DNA from: an uncultured Lachnospiraceae bacterium
Lineage (GTDB): Bacteria; Bacillota; Clostridia; Lachnospirales; Lachnospiraceae
NCBI GenBank assembly: GCA_902796595.1
Contig: CADBPM010000006.1
Location: 1-44,522 of the forward strand
Length of the DNA stretch: 44,522 nt
Reading direction: 5' to 3'
The position numbers were made by a program, and so were the translations under genes. The notes under the pieces are model-generated. The model made no database searches and was not told where the DNA came from. It saw only the letters and a program-made list of their open reading frames with translations. Of this stretch, positions 32,880-41,803 are shown in pieces (positions within the stretch are counted from its first letter, which is position 1; every line of letters begins with the position of its first letter).

Positions 32880-33570
32880 AGTCGTCTACTTCCGCAACAT
32901 CAGCAGGATGCATTTCGGCGTTCTTTTCCTTGTAATGATGTGTTTCCTCAAGCATCATATCCTTAACCTTCATGAGGCGGATCTGGCTGCTTCGCTCGTT
33001 TTCATCAAGCTTCATGGAAATATACTTGATATTCTCCTGATAACGAGGAATCATTACATGCTCAAGAGCGTTTACACGACGTCTTGTTTTCTCAATCTCT
33101 TCTGCCATGAGCTGACAGGACTTTTCAGTCTCTGCCAACTTTATAAGATCAGGCTGAAGTTCTGCAAGACTCGCAACTGCAGTATCAAGGTCGCTGCTTG
33201 TAAAAGCAAGACCGTATGAATATATGTCGTTTTCATCAGAAGTTCTTGTCTGGGTTGTAAATCTTGGAATATTTACACTCATTACGTTCTGTGAACCGAC
33301 ATTAACAGTAAGCTCCTGCTTAGGTGCCATGAAAGAAACTTTGACAGCTTCATCTGACATGGTAGATCTTGCAAGAACAAAGTTCTTGTTTGCCCTTTCA
33401 AGGCCTTCCTCTACCTTTTCACGAAGCCTCTTGTTTTCTCTTACCAGGTCCAGAAACTCACGCATGAGCTCGTCTCGCTTGTCTTTAAGAAGTTTGTGAC
33501 CTCTTGTGGCGGTAGCAAGCTTGCCCTTCATTCTAGTGAGCTCCATTCTGGTAGGATTGACTGTTGGCAT
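32878..33570 (-). CDS. ntpD: V-type ATP synthase subunit D
   Basis: A 230-aa central-stalk (rotor shaft) subunit of the V1/A1 complex. The N-terminal signature PTVNPTRMELTRMKGKLATATRGHKLLKDKRDEL forms the first half of a long antiparallel coiled coil; the second half is KTRRRVNALEHVMIPRYQENIKYI. The C-terminal ~25 residues are hydrophilic (HYKEKNAEMHPADVAEVDD). It is the last gene of the operon, 29 bp after ntpB. Confidence 0.97.
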   Translation of the reverse strand: MPTVNPTRMELTRMKGKLATATRGHKLLKDKRDELMREFLDLVRENKRLREKVEEGLERANKNFVLARSTMSDEAVKVSFMAPKQELTVNVGSQNVMSVNIPRFTTQTRTSDENDIYSYGLAFTSSDLDTAVASLAELQPDLIKLAETEKSCQLMAEEIEKTRRRVNALEHVMIPRYQENIKYISMKLDENERSSQIRLMKVKDMMLEETHHYKEKNAEMHPADVAEVDD

Positions 33571-33599
33571 ATCGTCACCTCACTCCCTGACAAAGCACC

Positions 33600-34982
33600 T
33601 TATTTATCTGTTTTTTCTGAATAATACTTATCAAGGAACTCATCCTTAATTCTCTTAAGTTCTGTTCTTGGCAAGATCCTTAAGAGTTCCCAACCTGTAT
33701 TAAGTGTATCCTCAATACTTCTGTCGGTACGATAACCCTGATTTACGTATTTCTCTTCAAACTCATCTGCAAACTGTGCATAGAGCTTATCTATAGGTGT
33801 AAGAGCGGCTTCACCGAGGATGACCATGAGCTCCTTACACTCTTTACCTCTTGCATAAGCAGAGAAGAGCTGGTTCATTGTGTTTGCATGGTCTGCTCTT
33901 GTCTTGCCTTCACCGATACCTTTATCCTTAAGACGTGAAAGAGAAGGAAGAACATCGATAGGTGGCTGGATACCCTTTCTATAAAGGTCTCTTGAAAGGA
34001 TGATCTGACCCTCTGTGATGTATCCTGTAAGGTCAGGGATAGGATGAGTCTTATCATCTTCAGGCATTGTAAGAATAGGGATCATTGTGATCGAACCATT
34101 CTTGCCTCTCTGACGGCCTGCACGCTCATAGAGCTGAGCAAGGTCAGTGTACATATAGCCAGGATAACCACGACGTCCAGGAACTTCCTTACGAGCCGCA
34201 GAAACTTCACGGAGTGCATCTGCATAGTTTGTGATATCTGTAAGGATTACAAGTACGTGCATGCCCTTTTCAAATGCAAGATATTCTGCTGCGGTAAGAG
34301 CCATACGAGGTGTGGCGATACGTTCTACAGCAGGGTCATTTGCAAGGTTCATGAAGAGGACAGATCTGTCGATGGCGCCATTCTCACGGAAAGATTCCTG
34401 GAAGAAGTTGGCTTCCTCGAAAGTGATACCCATTGCTGCGAATACAACGGCGAATGGTTCATCTGTTCCTACAACCTTTGCCTGACGTGCAATCTGTGCT
34501 GCAAGCTGGGCATGTGGAAGACCTGAAGCTGAGAAGATAGGGAGCTTCTGTCCACGTACAAGTGTGTTAAGTCCGTCGATAGCGGATATACCGGTCTGAA
34601 TGAACTCTGAAGGATATGCTCTTGCTGCAGGGTTCATAGGAAGACCGTTTATGTCACGACGTTCCTCTGGGAGGATATCAGGACCGCCATCTATAGGACG
34701 ACCAAGACCGTCAAATACTCTGGAGAGCATATCAGGAGATACGCCAAGCTCCATTGAGCGACCAAGGAAACGTACTTTACTTGATTCAAGGTTGATACCG
34801 GATGAAGCTTCGAAGAGCTGTACAAGAGCATTACCGTCATCTATTTCAAGTACACGGCAGCGACGATGGCTTCCATCGGCAAGCTCTATCTCACCAAGTT
34901 CATCGAACGCAACGTCTGAAACGCCACGAACGAGCATAAGAGGACCGGCGACCTCTTGTATGGTTCTATATTCTTTTGCCAT
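33600..34982 (-). CDS. ntpB: V-type ATP synthase subunit B
   Basis: The 460-aa non-catalytic nucleotide-binding subunit of the V1 head. It contains VTGQTLPIF-like [21 protein letters not shown] in place of a true P-loop, [32 protein letters not shown] and [21 protein letters not shown], all typical of subunit B. Its ATG overlaps the ntpA stop by one base (TAATG), so the 3:3 A/B ratio may be helped by coupling. Confidence 0.98.
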   Translation of the reverse strand: MAKEYRTIQEVAGPLMLVRGVSDVAFDELGEIELADGSHRRCRVLEIDDGNALVQLFEASSGINLESSKVRFLGRSMELGVSPDMLSRVFDGLGRPIDGGPDILPEERRDINGLPMNPAARAYPSEFIQTGISAIDGLNTLVRGQKLPIFSASGLPHAQLAAQIARQAKVVGTDEPFAVVFAAMGITFEEANFFQESFRENGAIDRSVLFMNLANDPAVERIATPRMALTAAEYLAFEKGMHVLVILTDITNYADALREVSAARKEVPGRRGYPGYMYTDLAQLYERAGRQRGKNGSITMIPILTMPEDDKTHPIPDLTGYITEGQIILSRDLYRKGIQPPIDVLPSLSRLKDKGIGEGKTRADHANTMNQLFSAYARGKECKELMVILGEAALTPIDKLYAQFADEFEEKYVNQGYRTDRSIEDTLNTGWELLRILPRTELKRIKDEFLDKYYSEKTDK

Positions 34983-36754
34983 TAGATGTCCTCCTTTGCG
35001 GCTGCAACGTCATCTGCCTGACTGGTAAGGTCGTGTTCAATCTCGTTGAATCTCTTGTCTATATCGCTTTCTGCGGTATATTTGAAACGACCGATTGCTT
35101 CACGGACTGGCAGAGCGACAAGCTTGTTGACATCAGCACCCTTGTCAAGAGCCTGCAGGCAAACATCATAGAAGGCAAGAACAAGCTTCATGAGCAGGTA
35201 CTGTTTATGAAGTGAGGTATAAGTATCCTCTTCCATGAAGGCATTCTGCTGAAGAAGGTCTTCACGGATACTTCTTGCAGCTTCCATCTTGATACGGTCA
35301 GGAGCTGAGAGAGCATCTTCACCGACAAGCTGTACCATTTCTTTAAGTGACGACTCTTCCTGAAGAAGACTCATTATACGACCTTTAAGTTCCATCCAGT
35401 TTTCACCGGCATTTCTGTCGAACCAGTCGCCAAGCTTATCATAAAGTGAGTAACTTTCAAGCCAGTTGATGGCTGGGAAGTGACGTGCATAGGCAAGGCT
35501 GCTGTCGAGTCTCCAGAATACCTTTACGATACGGAGTGTAGCCTGTGTAACCGGTTCTGAAATATCACCACCGGCAGGAGAAACTGCACCGATAACTGAA
35601 AGGGCGCCTTCTCTTCCTTCTTTACCAAGAGTGATAACATGTCCGGCTCTTTCATAGAACTGAGCAAGACGAGAACCGAGGTAAGCAGGGTAACCTTCCT
35701 CACCAGGCATTTCTTCGAGACGGCCGGACATTTCACGAAGAGCCTCTGCCCAACGTGATGTCGAGTCTGCCATGAGGGCTACTGAATATCCCATGTCTCT
35801 GAAATACTCAGCAATTGTGATACCTGTATAAATACTTGCCTCACGGGCAGCAACAGGCATATCTGATGTATTTGCGATAAGAACTGTTCTTTCCATGAGT
35901 GAGTGACCGGTCTTTGGATCGATAAGTTCAGGGAACTCGTTAAGAACGTCGGTCATCTCATTTCCACGCTCGCCGCAACCGATGTAAACGACGATATCTG
36001 CATCTGCCCATTTTGCAAGCTGATGCTGAACGACTGTCTTACCTGAACCGAAAGGACCAGGTACAGCTGCAACACCGCCCTTTGCTATAGGGAAGAGGGT
36101 ATCGATAACTCTTTGACCTGTTACAAGAGGCTGGTCTGGTGAAAGTTTCTTTGCGTAAGGACGCTCGCGACGTACAGGCCACTTCTGCATAAGACCAACT
36201 TCTTTGACACTTCCGTCTGCAAGAGTTATCTTTGCGATATTGTCTGTTATCTTGAAATCGCCTTCAGCAATTTCTGCAAGTTTACCGGAAACACCGTAAG
36301 GAACCATGATCTTCTGGGTTATGATAGGTGTTTCTGCTACAGTACCGAGAATATCTCCGGCTTCTACGTTGTCGCCTACGCTTGCAACAGGTACGAAATG
36401 CCATACCTTGTCACGCTTAAGGGCAGGAACTTCAACACCTCTTTTAAGAAGGTTGCTTCCTGTTGCCTTCATGATATCGTCAAGTGGTCTCTGAATACCA
36501 TCGTAAATGCTGCCGATGAGACCAGGTCCAAGTTCAACGCTCATTGGAACTCCGGTAGACTCAACGGTTTCACCCGGTTTCAGACCGGAGGTTTCCTCGT
36601 AAACCTGAATGGAAGCCTCATCACCGTGCATTTCGATGATCTCGCCTATAAGACGTTCATCGGAAACACGTACGACATCCGACATATTAGCACCGCCCAT
36701 TCCTCTTGCGATGACAAGAGGTCCGGCGATCTTCTTTATCGTTCCTTTTTCCAT
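34982..36754 (-). CDS. ntpA: V-type ATP synthase subunit A (catalytic)
   Basis: The 590-aa catalytic ATPase subunit. It shows Walker [29 protein letters not shown], Walker B-type [20 protein letters not shown], and the long non-homologous insert of A subunits around [21 protein letters not shown], which separates it from F-type beta. It lies 20 bp after ntpG, and its stop overlaps the ntpB start. Confidence 0.98.
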   Translation of the reverse strand: MEKGTIKKIAGPLVIARGMGGANMSDVVRVSDERLIGEIIEMHGDEASIQVYEETSGLKPGETVESTGVPMSVELGPGLIGSIYDGIQRPLDDIMKATGSNLLKRGVEVPALKRDKVWHFVPVASVGDNVEAGDILGTVAETPIITQKIMVPYGVSGKLAEIAEGDFKITDNIAKITLADGSVKEVGLMQKWPVRRERPYAKKLSPDQPLVTGQRVIDTLFPIAKGGVAAVPGPFGSGKTVVQHQLAKWADADIVVYIGCGERGNEMTDVLNEFPELIDPKTGHSLMERTVLIANTSDMPVAAREASIYTGITIAEYFRDMGYSVALMADSTSRWAEALREMSGRLEEMPGEEGYPAYLGSRLAQFYERAGHVITLGKEGREGALSVIGAVSPAGGDISEPVTQATLRIVKVFWRLDSSLAYARHFPAINWLESYSLYDKLGDWFDRNAGENWMELKGRIMSLLQEESSLKEMVQLVGEDALSAPDRIKMEAARSIREDLLQQNAFMEEDTYTSLHKQYLLMKLVLAFYDVCLQALDKGADVNKLVALPVREAIGRFKYTAESDIDKRFNEIEHDLTSQADDVAAAKEDI

Positions 36755-36773
36755 TGATTAGATTGCTCCTCTT

Positions 36774-37094
36774 TTACTGGTTGTTGAATATGATATCCGA
36801 ACCTACTGCCTTTTCTACAGATTGTTTAACAGCCATGATTCCCTTTCCTGTATTTCCTGATACACCAGGTATCAGAATGATCGCAGGAAGCATGTTTTCA
36901 CGGTATCTGTCGATCTCAGGCTGTATACTGCTTGCCAGGGCCTCTGTTATATACACTATCGCATAATTGTTTTCTGCGAGTTCGCGGAGCTTTCTTGCAG
37001 CCTCCGTCGGATCAGTGTACGGGAATGTGTCGAAGCCCAGGGCGCCGAAGCCGTAGATACTGTCCGTATCACCCATAACTGCTATTCTAGACAT
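36774..37094 (-). CDS. ntpG: V-type ATP synthase subunit F
   Basis: A 106-aa rotor subunit that binds subunit D (called G in Enterococcus hirae). The Rossmann-like fold is clear: RIAVMGDTDSIYGFGALG, NNYAIVYITEALA, MLPAIILIPGVSGNTGKGIMAVKQSVEKAVG. Its start overlaps the end of the ntpC gene by 8 bp. Confidence 0.95.
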   Translation of the reverse strand: MSRIAVMGDTDSIYGFGALGFDTFPYTDPTEAARKLRELAENNYAIVYITEALASSIQPEIDRYRENMLPAIILIPGVSGNTGKGIMAVKQSVEKAVGSDIIFNNQ

Positions 37095-38061
37095 ACATTT
37101 CCCTTACCCTTTCCCTGAGAGATTCATCCGGCAGCTTGTTCTGCTTGCCTGAAAGAATTATCCTCACAGTTTTTATCTCATTTTCGCGAGCTATAATGTA
37201 AGCGGCTACAGGTCCAAGTGTAAATGAATTGTGGATCTGAGGACGCATTTTTCTAATGATAGTGTTGTCGCACCATTTTTCAAAGGCTGAAGGAGATATC
37301 TTGATATCATCGATCGCATCCGCATAAGGAGTACGCTCAAGATATTCATATATTGCTTCGATGCCTGTTGAAGCGGCCTTCGCTAAGGCGCCTATATCAA
37401 GTGTATCGCAATCTGCAAGAGCTTTTTCAAGGAATGAAGCATCTTTACCCATGATACATGCTCGTATTGCAGTCTTTATATCAGCACTTGCAACTGTGAG
37501 CTCTGCGTAAAGTGAAAGGATAGGCTCTTTTGTTTCCTTGCCCGCCTTGTGGATCCTGTCAAGGGCTGCTCTGTCGAGCATTATGTCGCACGCCTGACCG
37601 TCACCGGTATGAAGAAGAAGGTCGAGTGCTTCTCCTGCAACCTTTTCCATGTCGGAAGGAAGTTCCCTGAAATCGCGATCATGTATAGCTTTCTTGATAG
37701 TGAGAGGGTCTATAGTGCACATACTCTTGTCCATATAGAGTCCTTCTTCATCAAGGCGGCTTAATGTGTTTTTGATCGCAGCTTTCAGATTGTGATAATC
37801 ATTGGCATAACGGAACACATCAAAAGCATGACCATCGTGGACGATCTCTGAAACAAAGTCCCAGGTTTCTCTCTTTTCTTGTTCAAACATTTTGGCAGGT
37901 GTTGATTCAGCACCGTCTGTGTTCCAGCCATGATCTGACAGCATACGGAGGCATTCGGAATAGTCTTTTGCGGAGAGCAGTGATTCTATAAAAGACCCGG
38001 AGAGAAGCTTTGTCTCTCTGTATCTTACACGAGCTACCGCATAAATGTAGTCTGTAGACAA
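37087..38061 (-). CDS. ntpC: V-type ATP synthase subunit C
   Basis: A 324-aa, mainly helical subunit (d-type) that links the rotor shaft to the proteolipid ring. It begins TDYIYAVARVRYRETKLLS, the family signature, and has repeated helical units such as VFRYANDYHNLKAAIKN and the C-terminal GPVAAYIIARENEIKTVRIIL. The start is TTG at 38061, with AGGAGGGG at 5 nt, so it should be efficiently translated. Confidence 0.96.
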   Translation of the reverse strand: MSTDYIYAVARVRYRETKLLSGSFIESLLSAKDYSECLRMLSDHGWNTDGAESTPAKMFEQEKRETWDFVSEIVHDGHAFDVFRYANDYHNLKAAIKNTLSRLDEEGLYMDKSMCTIDPLTIKKAIHDRDFRELPSDMEKVAGEALDLLLHTGDGQACDIMLDRAALDRIHKAGKETKEPILSLYAELTVASADIKTAIRACIMGKDASFLEKALADCDTLDIGALAKAASTGIEAIYEYLERTPYADAIDDIKISPSAFEKWCDNTIIRKMRPQIHNSFTLGPVAAYIIARENEIKTVRIILSGKQNKLPDESLRERVREMYV

Positions 38062-38078
38062 ATTACCCCTCCTTCCTG

Positions 38079-38663
38079 TCAGCTAAACAATATTTTCTGT
38101 ATTTTGTCCTGAAGTATCTCTTTTTTCGTTTCAAAAAGGGCTGATACGGAGCAGTTTTCCTCGATACCTTCATAACTGAGTATAAATCCGCCGTCTATTG
38201 GCTTTGTCTCGGTTGAAATGGTGAGATTGCCGCCTGACACCTCGTTTATCGAACCCCTGAATGAAGCAGGGAGACGATCGAGGTCTGTCCTGTTAAAGAA
38301 TATAGTTCCCTTTTCATTTAAAACAGACTTCTTAAGGATAGAAAGTATTCCTTCAAAATACTTTTCAGAAGGAAGTGCGAGAATGGCTTTTCTTGCCTCT
38401 TCTTCCATTTCACTTATAAGTTTCTGCTTTTCTGCAAGGATGTTCTGTCTTCTCTTTAATTCTGCGGTGGATTCGGCACGGGATTTTTCAGCTGCTACGC
38501 GTATAGTGCCTTCGCGCTGTATCTTAGCGCAGGCATCATCGGCTTCCTTATCCGCTTCAGCACGGATCTTGTCTACTTCGACCTGGGCGTCCCTTAAGAT
38601 CTTGTCGATAACTGCATCGGACTCGCCCTTGATCTCACCGACAATCTTTTCTAATCCTGTCAT
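38079..38663 (-). CDS. ntpE: V-type ATP synthase subunit E
   Basis: A 194-aa peripheral-stalk subunit. The N-terminal ~95 residues are a long charged helix rich in Ala, Glu, Lys (KIRAEADKEADDACAKIQ; AEKSRAESTAELKRRQN) that pairs with subunit H/G; the C-terminal globular domain contains VSGGNLTISTETKPIDGGFIL. The ATG follows AGGAGGAG at good spacing. Confidence 0.95.
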   Translation of the reverse strand: MTGLEKIVGEIKGESDAVIDKILRDAQVEVDKIRAEADKEADDACAKIQREGTIRVAAEKSRAESTAELKRRQNILAEKQKLISEMEEEARKAILALPSEKYFEGILSILKKSVLNEKGTIFFNRTDLDRLPASFRGSINEVSGGNLTISTETKPIDGGFILSYEGIEENCSVSALFETKKEILQDKIQKILFS

Positions 38664-38709
38664 ACCTTACTCCTCCTAAATCCTTGTTGTTAACAGAATA
38701 CGCTTTTTA

Positions 38710-39219
<510 letters not shown>

Positions 39220-39236
39220 TTATAACAGCATCACGA

Positions 39237-41270
39237 TCATTTTACTCTGTAGTATTTTGTGTTTTCCTTAAATGGATGAAACTCAAGTCCGCCGCCATCA
39301 TAGAACTTACCGAAAAATTCGACATATTCAAGACGGTTTGTATGAACGTAAGCACCAAGCGCATTTATGAAGAGATTCAATACCTGACCTACAAGGAAGA
39401 CAAGTATGAACATGATAGCGCCCAAAGGTGAATTGCCGCCCATTGAACCTAACTGGTTAAATACTGAAGCAATGATACCTGTTGCAAGACCAAGGGCAAG
39501 AAGTCTTGAGTATGAGAGCAGGTCTGAAAGCCAGCTGCTTATACCATAAACTGCGTAAGCACCCTTCATGAGGCGCTTTACAGGATTTCTTGATTCCCTG
39601 CCGCCGGTAAGAAGAATTCCGACTCCACTCGCTATGGCAATCCATGTTGAAATGCTTACGACAGGAGCAGGTATTGTAAGGTCAAGGCTGAACATTGACT
39701 TTATCATGTCGGTCGAAACAAGTACAACAAGCAGTGAACCAACGAACAGGAACCAGAAGACCACGTCATAGAGGAAATCCTTTATCCTGCCCTGTCTGAT
39801 GCAAGTGTAACCCTTGGCACCAAGACCTGTGAACAGGTGAAGGATACCAATTATAAATGAGAAACCGAGCATTTTGATAGGTTCTGTTGTAGGATCAAAC
39901 CAGACCGGCTTAAAAGCAAGACTTGAACCGAAAAATGTTGTAGCAACAGTTGCTACGGCATTTCCGAAGAAGGAACCGAACATTATCCCCCAGAAGGTGG
40001 TTGATACACCACAACCGAAGAAAAGCTGCATGGTCTTCTTCATGGAATCTTCCATGGTGTTTTTGCATTTGATAAGGATAAACAGGGTTCCCAGTGTTAT
40101 GAGAAGTCCATATCCTGCATCACCAAGCATCATTCCGAACAGGCAGTAATAGAAGATCGATGCAAGGAATGTCGGGTCGATCTCGCCGGGACCAGGAAGA
40201 GCATAATTTTCAACAACTCCCTGAACCGGTGCCGAGTAAGGATTGTTGCTAAGCACTACAGGGACACGTTCATCCGGTGCCGGATCAGAATATTCAACTA
40301 CACAGTCATATTTCCCTGTGATTTCGCTGTCAAGCCTTGCAGTGTCTCTTTCGGCGATATAACCAGTAACGAAGAATACTCTCTTTGATTCATAAAGATC
40401 CGCGATAACGCCATACTTGTCGGCTCTCATTGTGAAATAATCAATTATGAATCTTATGTCCTCACGTTTATCAGCAAACTTTGTGATCTCAGCTGTAAGA
40501 GAGGAAATGCGTCCCTTTGCTTCAGCAAGGTTTTTGTCAATGATGGAAAGTTCTTCGGTAGGAACTACACCAGGAAGTGACGGTCTTGCAAAACCAAGAC
40601 TTCTGAGTCCCTCTTCAGTTTTTTCAGCATCATTTTTGTGTGCGATAACACAGATACAGGTCTGCGTGTCGTCTGCACTTATAATGGAAATATCTACAGC
40701 TTTTGCAGTAGGAGCCTTTTCTCCGAATGCCTTGTACAGCGAATCAAGCGTGTACATGTCAGGGAGAGAACCGATAAAAGCAACTGTGTTTTTTGTGCCC
40801 TTGAAATTGAGAGGCAGATCAAACGACAGCCATGGCTTTAACTGTTCAGCTTCGGTTAAAAGCTTTGGAATCTCTCCCTCGGCTTCAGCTTTCTGCTTTG
40901 ACAGACTGCAAAGCTTATAGACCATATCCATTATCTTGTCACGTTTGCCAGCCATTTCTCTGTACTGGTCCACACTGAGCTGTGTGCGGCCATTGAACAT
41001 TCCGAGGAGACCATCGCCCTTAGGCGGTACAGTCTGATCGAGAATTTCGAGGGCTGACTCTGCTAAAGATGCGTTTTTTTCAAAAGTGGTCTTTGCTGAG
41101 ACAGTGTCGAGTTTTTTAAATACTCCGTCATCCTCGCCTGAACCTGTAAGCTCTTTTAAAGTCGGCTTTGTAAGCTGAACTGTTCCGAGCCTCTGCATGG
41201 TCTCAAGGATGGCTTTTCTGTCCTTACGCAGAGCCGTAATGAAAACGCGCTTCATTGGTAATACGGCCAT
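39237..41270 (-). CDS. ntpI: V-type ATP synthase subunit I
   Basis: The 677-aa stator subunit (a-type). The N-terminal ~330 residues are cytoplasmic with paired coiled coils (KAILETMQRLGTVQL; LAEAKGRISSLTAEITKFADK). The C-terminal half has about seven membrane helices (FYYCLFGMMLGDAGYGLLITL; FLFVGSLLVVLV; LGAIMFILVFLVGQVLNLFIN). The ion-channel arginine is probably the one in SDLLSYSRLLALGLA. It lies 20 bp after the H/G subunit gene; the spacing from GGAGG to the ATG (12 nt) is longer than usual. Confidence 0.97.
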   Translation of the reverse strand: MAVLPMKRVFITALRKDRKAILETMQRLGTVQLTKPTLKELTGSGEDDGVFKKLDTVSAKTTFEKNASLAESALEILDQTVPPKGDGLLGMFNGRTQLSVDQYREMAGKRDKIMDMVYKLCSLSKQKAEAEGEIPKLLTEAEQLKPWLSFDLPLNFKGTKNTVAFIGSLPDMYTLDSLYKAFGEKAPTAKAVDISIISADDTQTCICVIAHKNDAEKTEEGLRSLGFARPSLPGVVPTEELSIIDKNLAEAKGRISSLTAEITKFADKREDIRFIIDYFTMRADKYGVIADLYESKRVFFVTGYIAERDTARLDSEITGKYDCVVEYSDPAPDERVPVVLSNNPYSAPVQGVVENYALPGPGEIDPTFLASIFYYCLFGMMLGDAGYGLLITLGTLFILIKCKNTMEDSMKKTMQLFFGCGVSTTFWGIMFGSFFGNAVATVATTFFGSSLAFKPVWFDPTTEPIKMLGFSFIIGILHLFTGLGAKGYTCIRQGRIKDFLYDVVFWFLFVGSLLVVLVSTDMIKSMFSLDLTIPAPVVSISTWIAIASGVGILLTGGRESRNPVKRLMKGAYAVYGISSWLSDLLSYSRLLALGLATGIIASVFNQLGSMGGNSPLGAIMFILVFLVGQVLNLFINALGAYVHTNRLEYVEFFGKFYDGGGLEFHPFKENTKYYRVK

Positions 41271-41290
41271 CTGGCTATGTATCCTCCTTC

Positions 41291-41602
41291 CTATTCAAGC
41301 AGAACCCGGTTGATCACGGTAACTACTTCGTCTTTCTTTGCAAGAGCATCGCGACGGAGCTTATCAATCTCACCGTTGGCATCACCTTCGGCCTGCCTTA
41401 TGTAAGAGTCACTTGCTGCTTTCGCATTGGCAAGTTCCTTGTCGCAGGATTCTCTTTCTTTGCGAACCCTGTCAGCTACATAAGCCTTTGCCTCCGCATG
41501 AGCTTTCTGGATCATTTCAGCAGCTTTAGCCTTTGCCTGACGCTCAGCTGTTTCCTGATCTTTTTCTGCTTTACGGATAGCATTGATCGTGTCTAGTGAC
41601 AA
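41291..41602 (-). CDS. ntpF: V-type ATP synthase subunit H/G (peripheral stalk)
   Basis: A 103-aa single-helix protein rich in Ala, Lys, Glu (AIRKAEKDQETAERQAKAKAAEM; IDKLRRDALAKKDEVVTVINRVLLE), matching the subunit that pairs with E in the peripheral stalk (NtpF of E. hirae, AhaH-type). The start is TTG at 41602, with GAGGAAGG upstream. It is the first gene of the operon, about 75 nt downstream of the start expected from the promoter at 41682-41710. Confidence 0.88.
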   Translation of the reverse strand: MSLDTINAIRKAEKDQETAERQAKAKAAEMIQKAHAEAKAYVADRVRKERESCDKELANAKAASDSYIRQAEGDANGEIDKLRRDALAKKDEVVTVINRVLLE

Positions 41603-41681
41603 TACTGATCACCTTCCTCTCTGCAGTGGAATACTAAAAAAGCTTAATAATCCACATAATATTTATAGTACTCTGAAATTT

Positions 41682-41710
41682 ATTTTATAACTATGGCTTT
41701 TAATAGTCAA
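41682..41710 (-). promoter_or_regulatory. Promoter of the V-type ATPase operon
   Basis: On the minus strand TTGACT (41710-41705), 17-bp spacer, TAAAAT (41687-41682). It lies after the terminator of the upstream gene and is the only good candidate before the nine-gene operon. Confidence 0.78.
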
Positions 41711-41740
41711 TCGAATTCGTAAAAAAGTTACAAGAAAATA

Positions 41741-41784
41741 AAAAAAATGGATTCAACTACACGATATAGAATAGTTGAATCCAT
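41741..41784 (-). terminator. Rho-independent terminator of the cNMP-binding-like gene
   Basis: ATGGATTCAACTA (41784-41772 on the minus strand) pairs perfectly with TAGTTGAATCCAT (41759-41747), 12-nt loop, then a run of T to 41740. It separates the upstream gene from the V-ATPase operon. Confidence 0.93.
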
Positions 41785-41803
41785 ATATGGATAAAATTTT
41801 GAC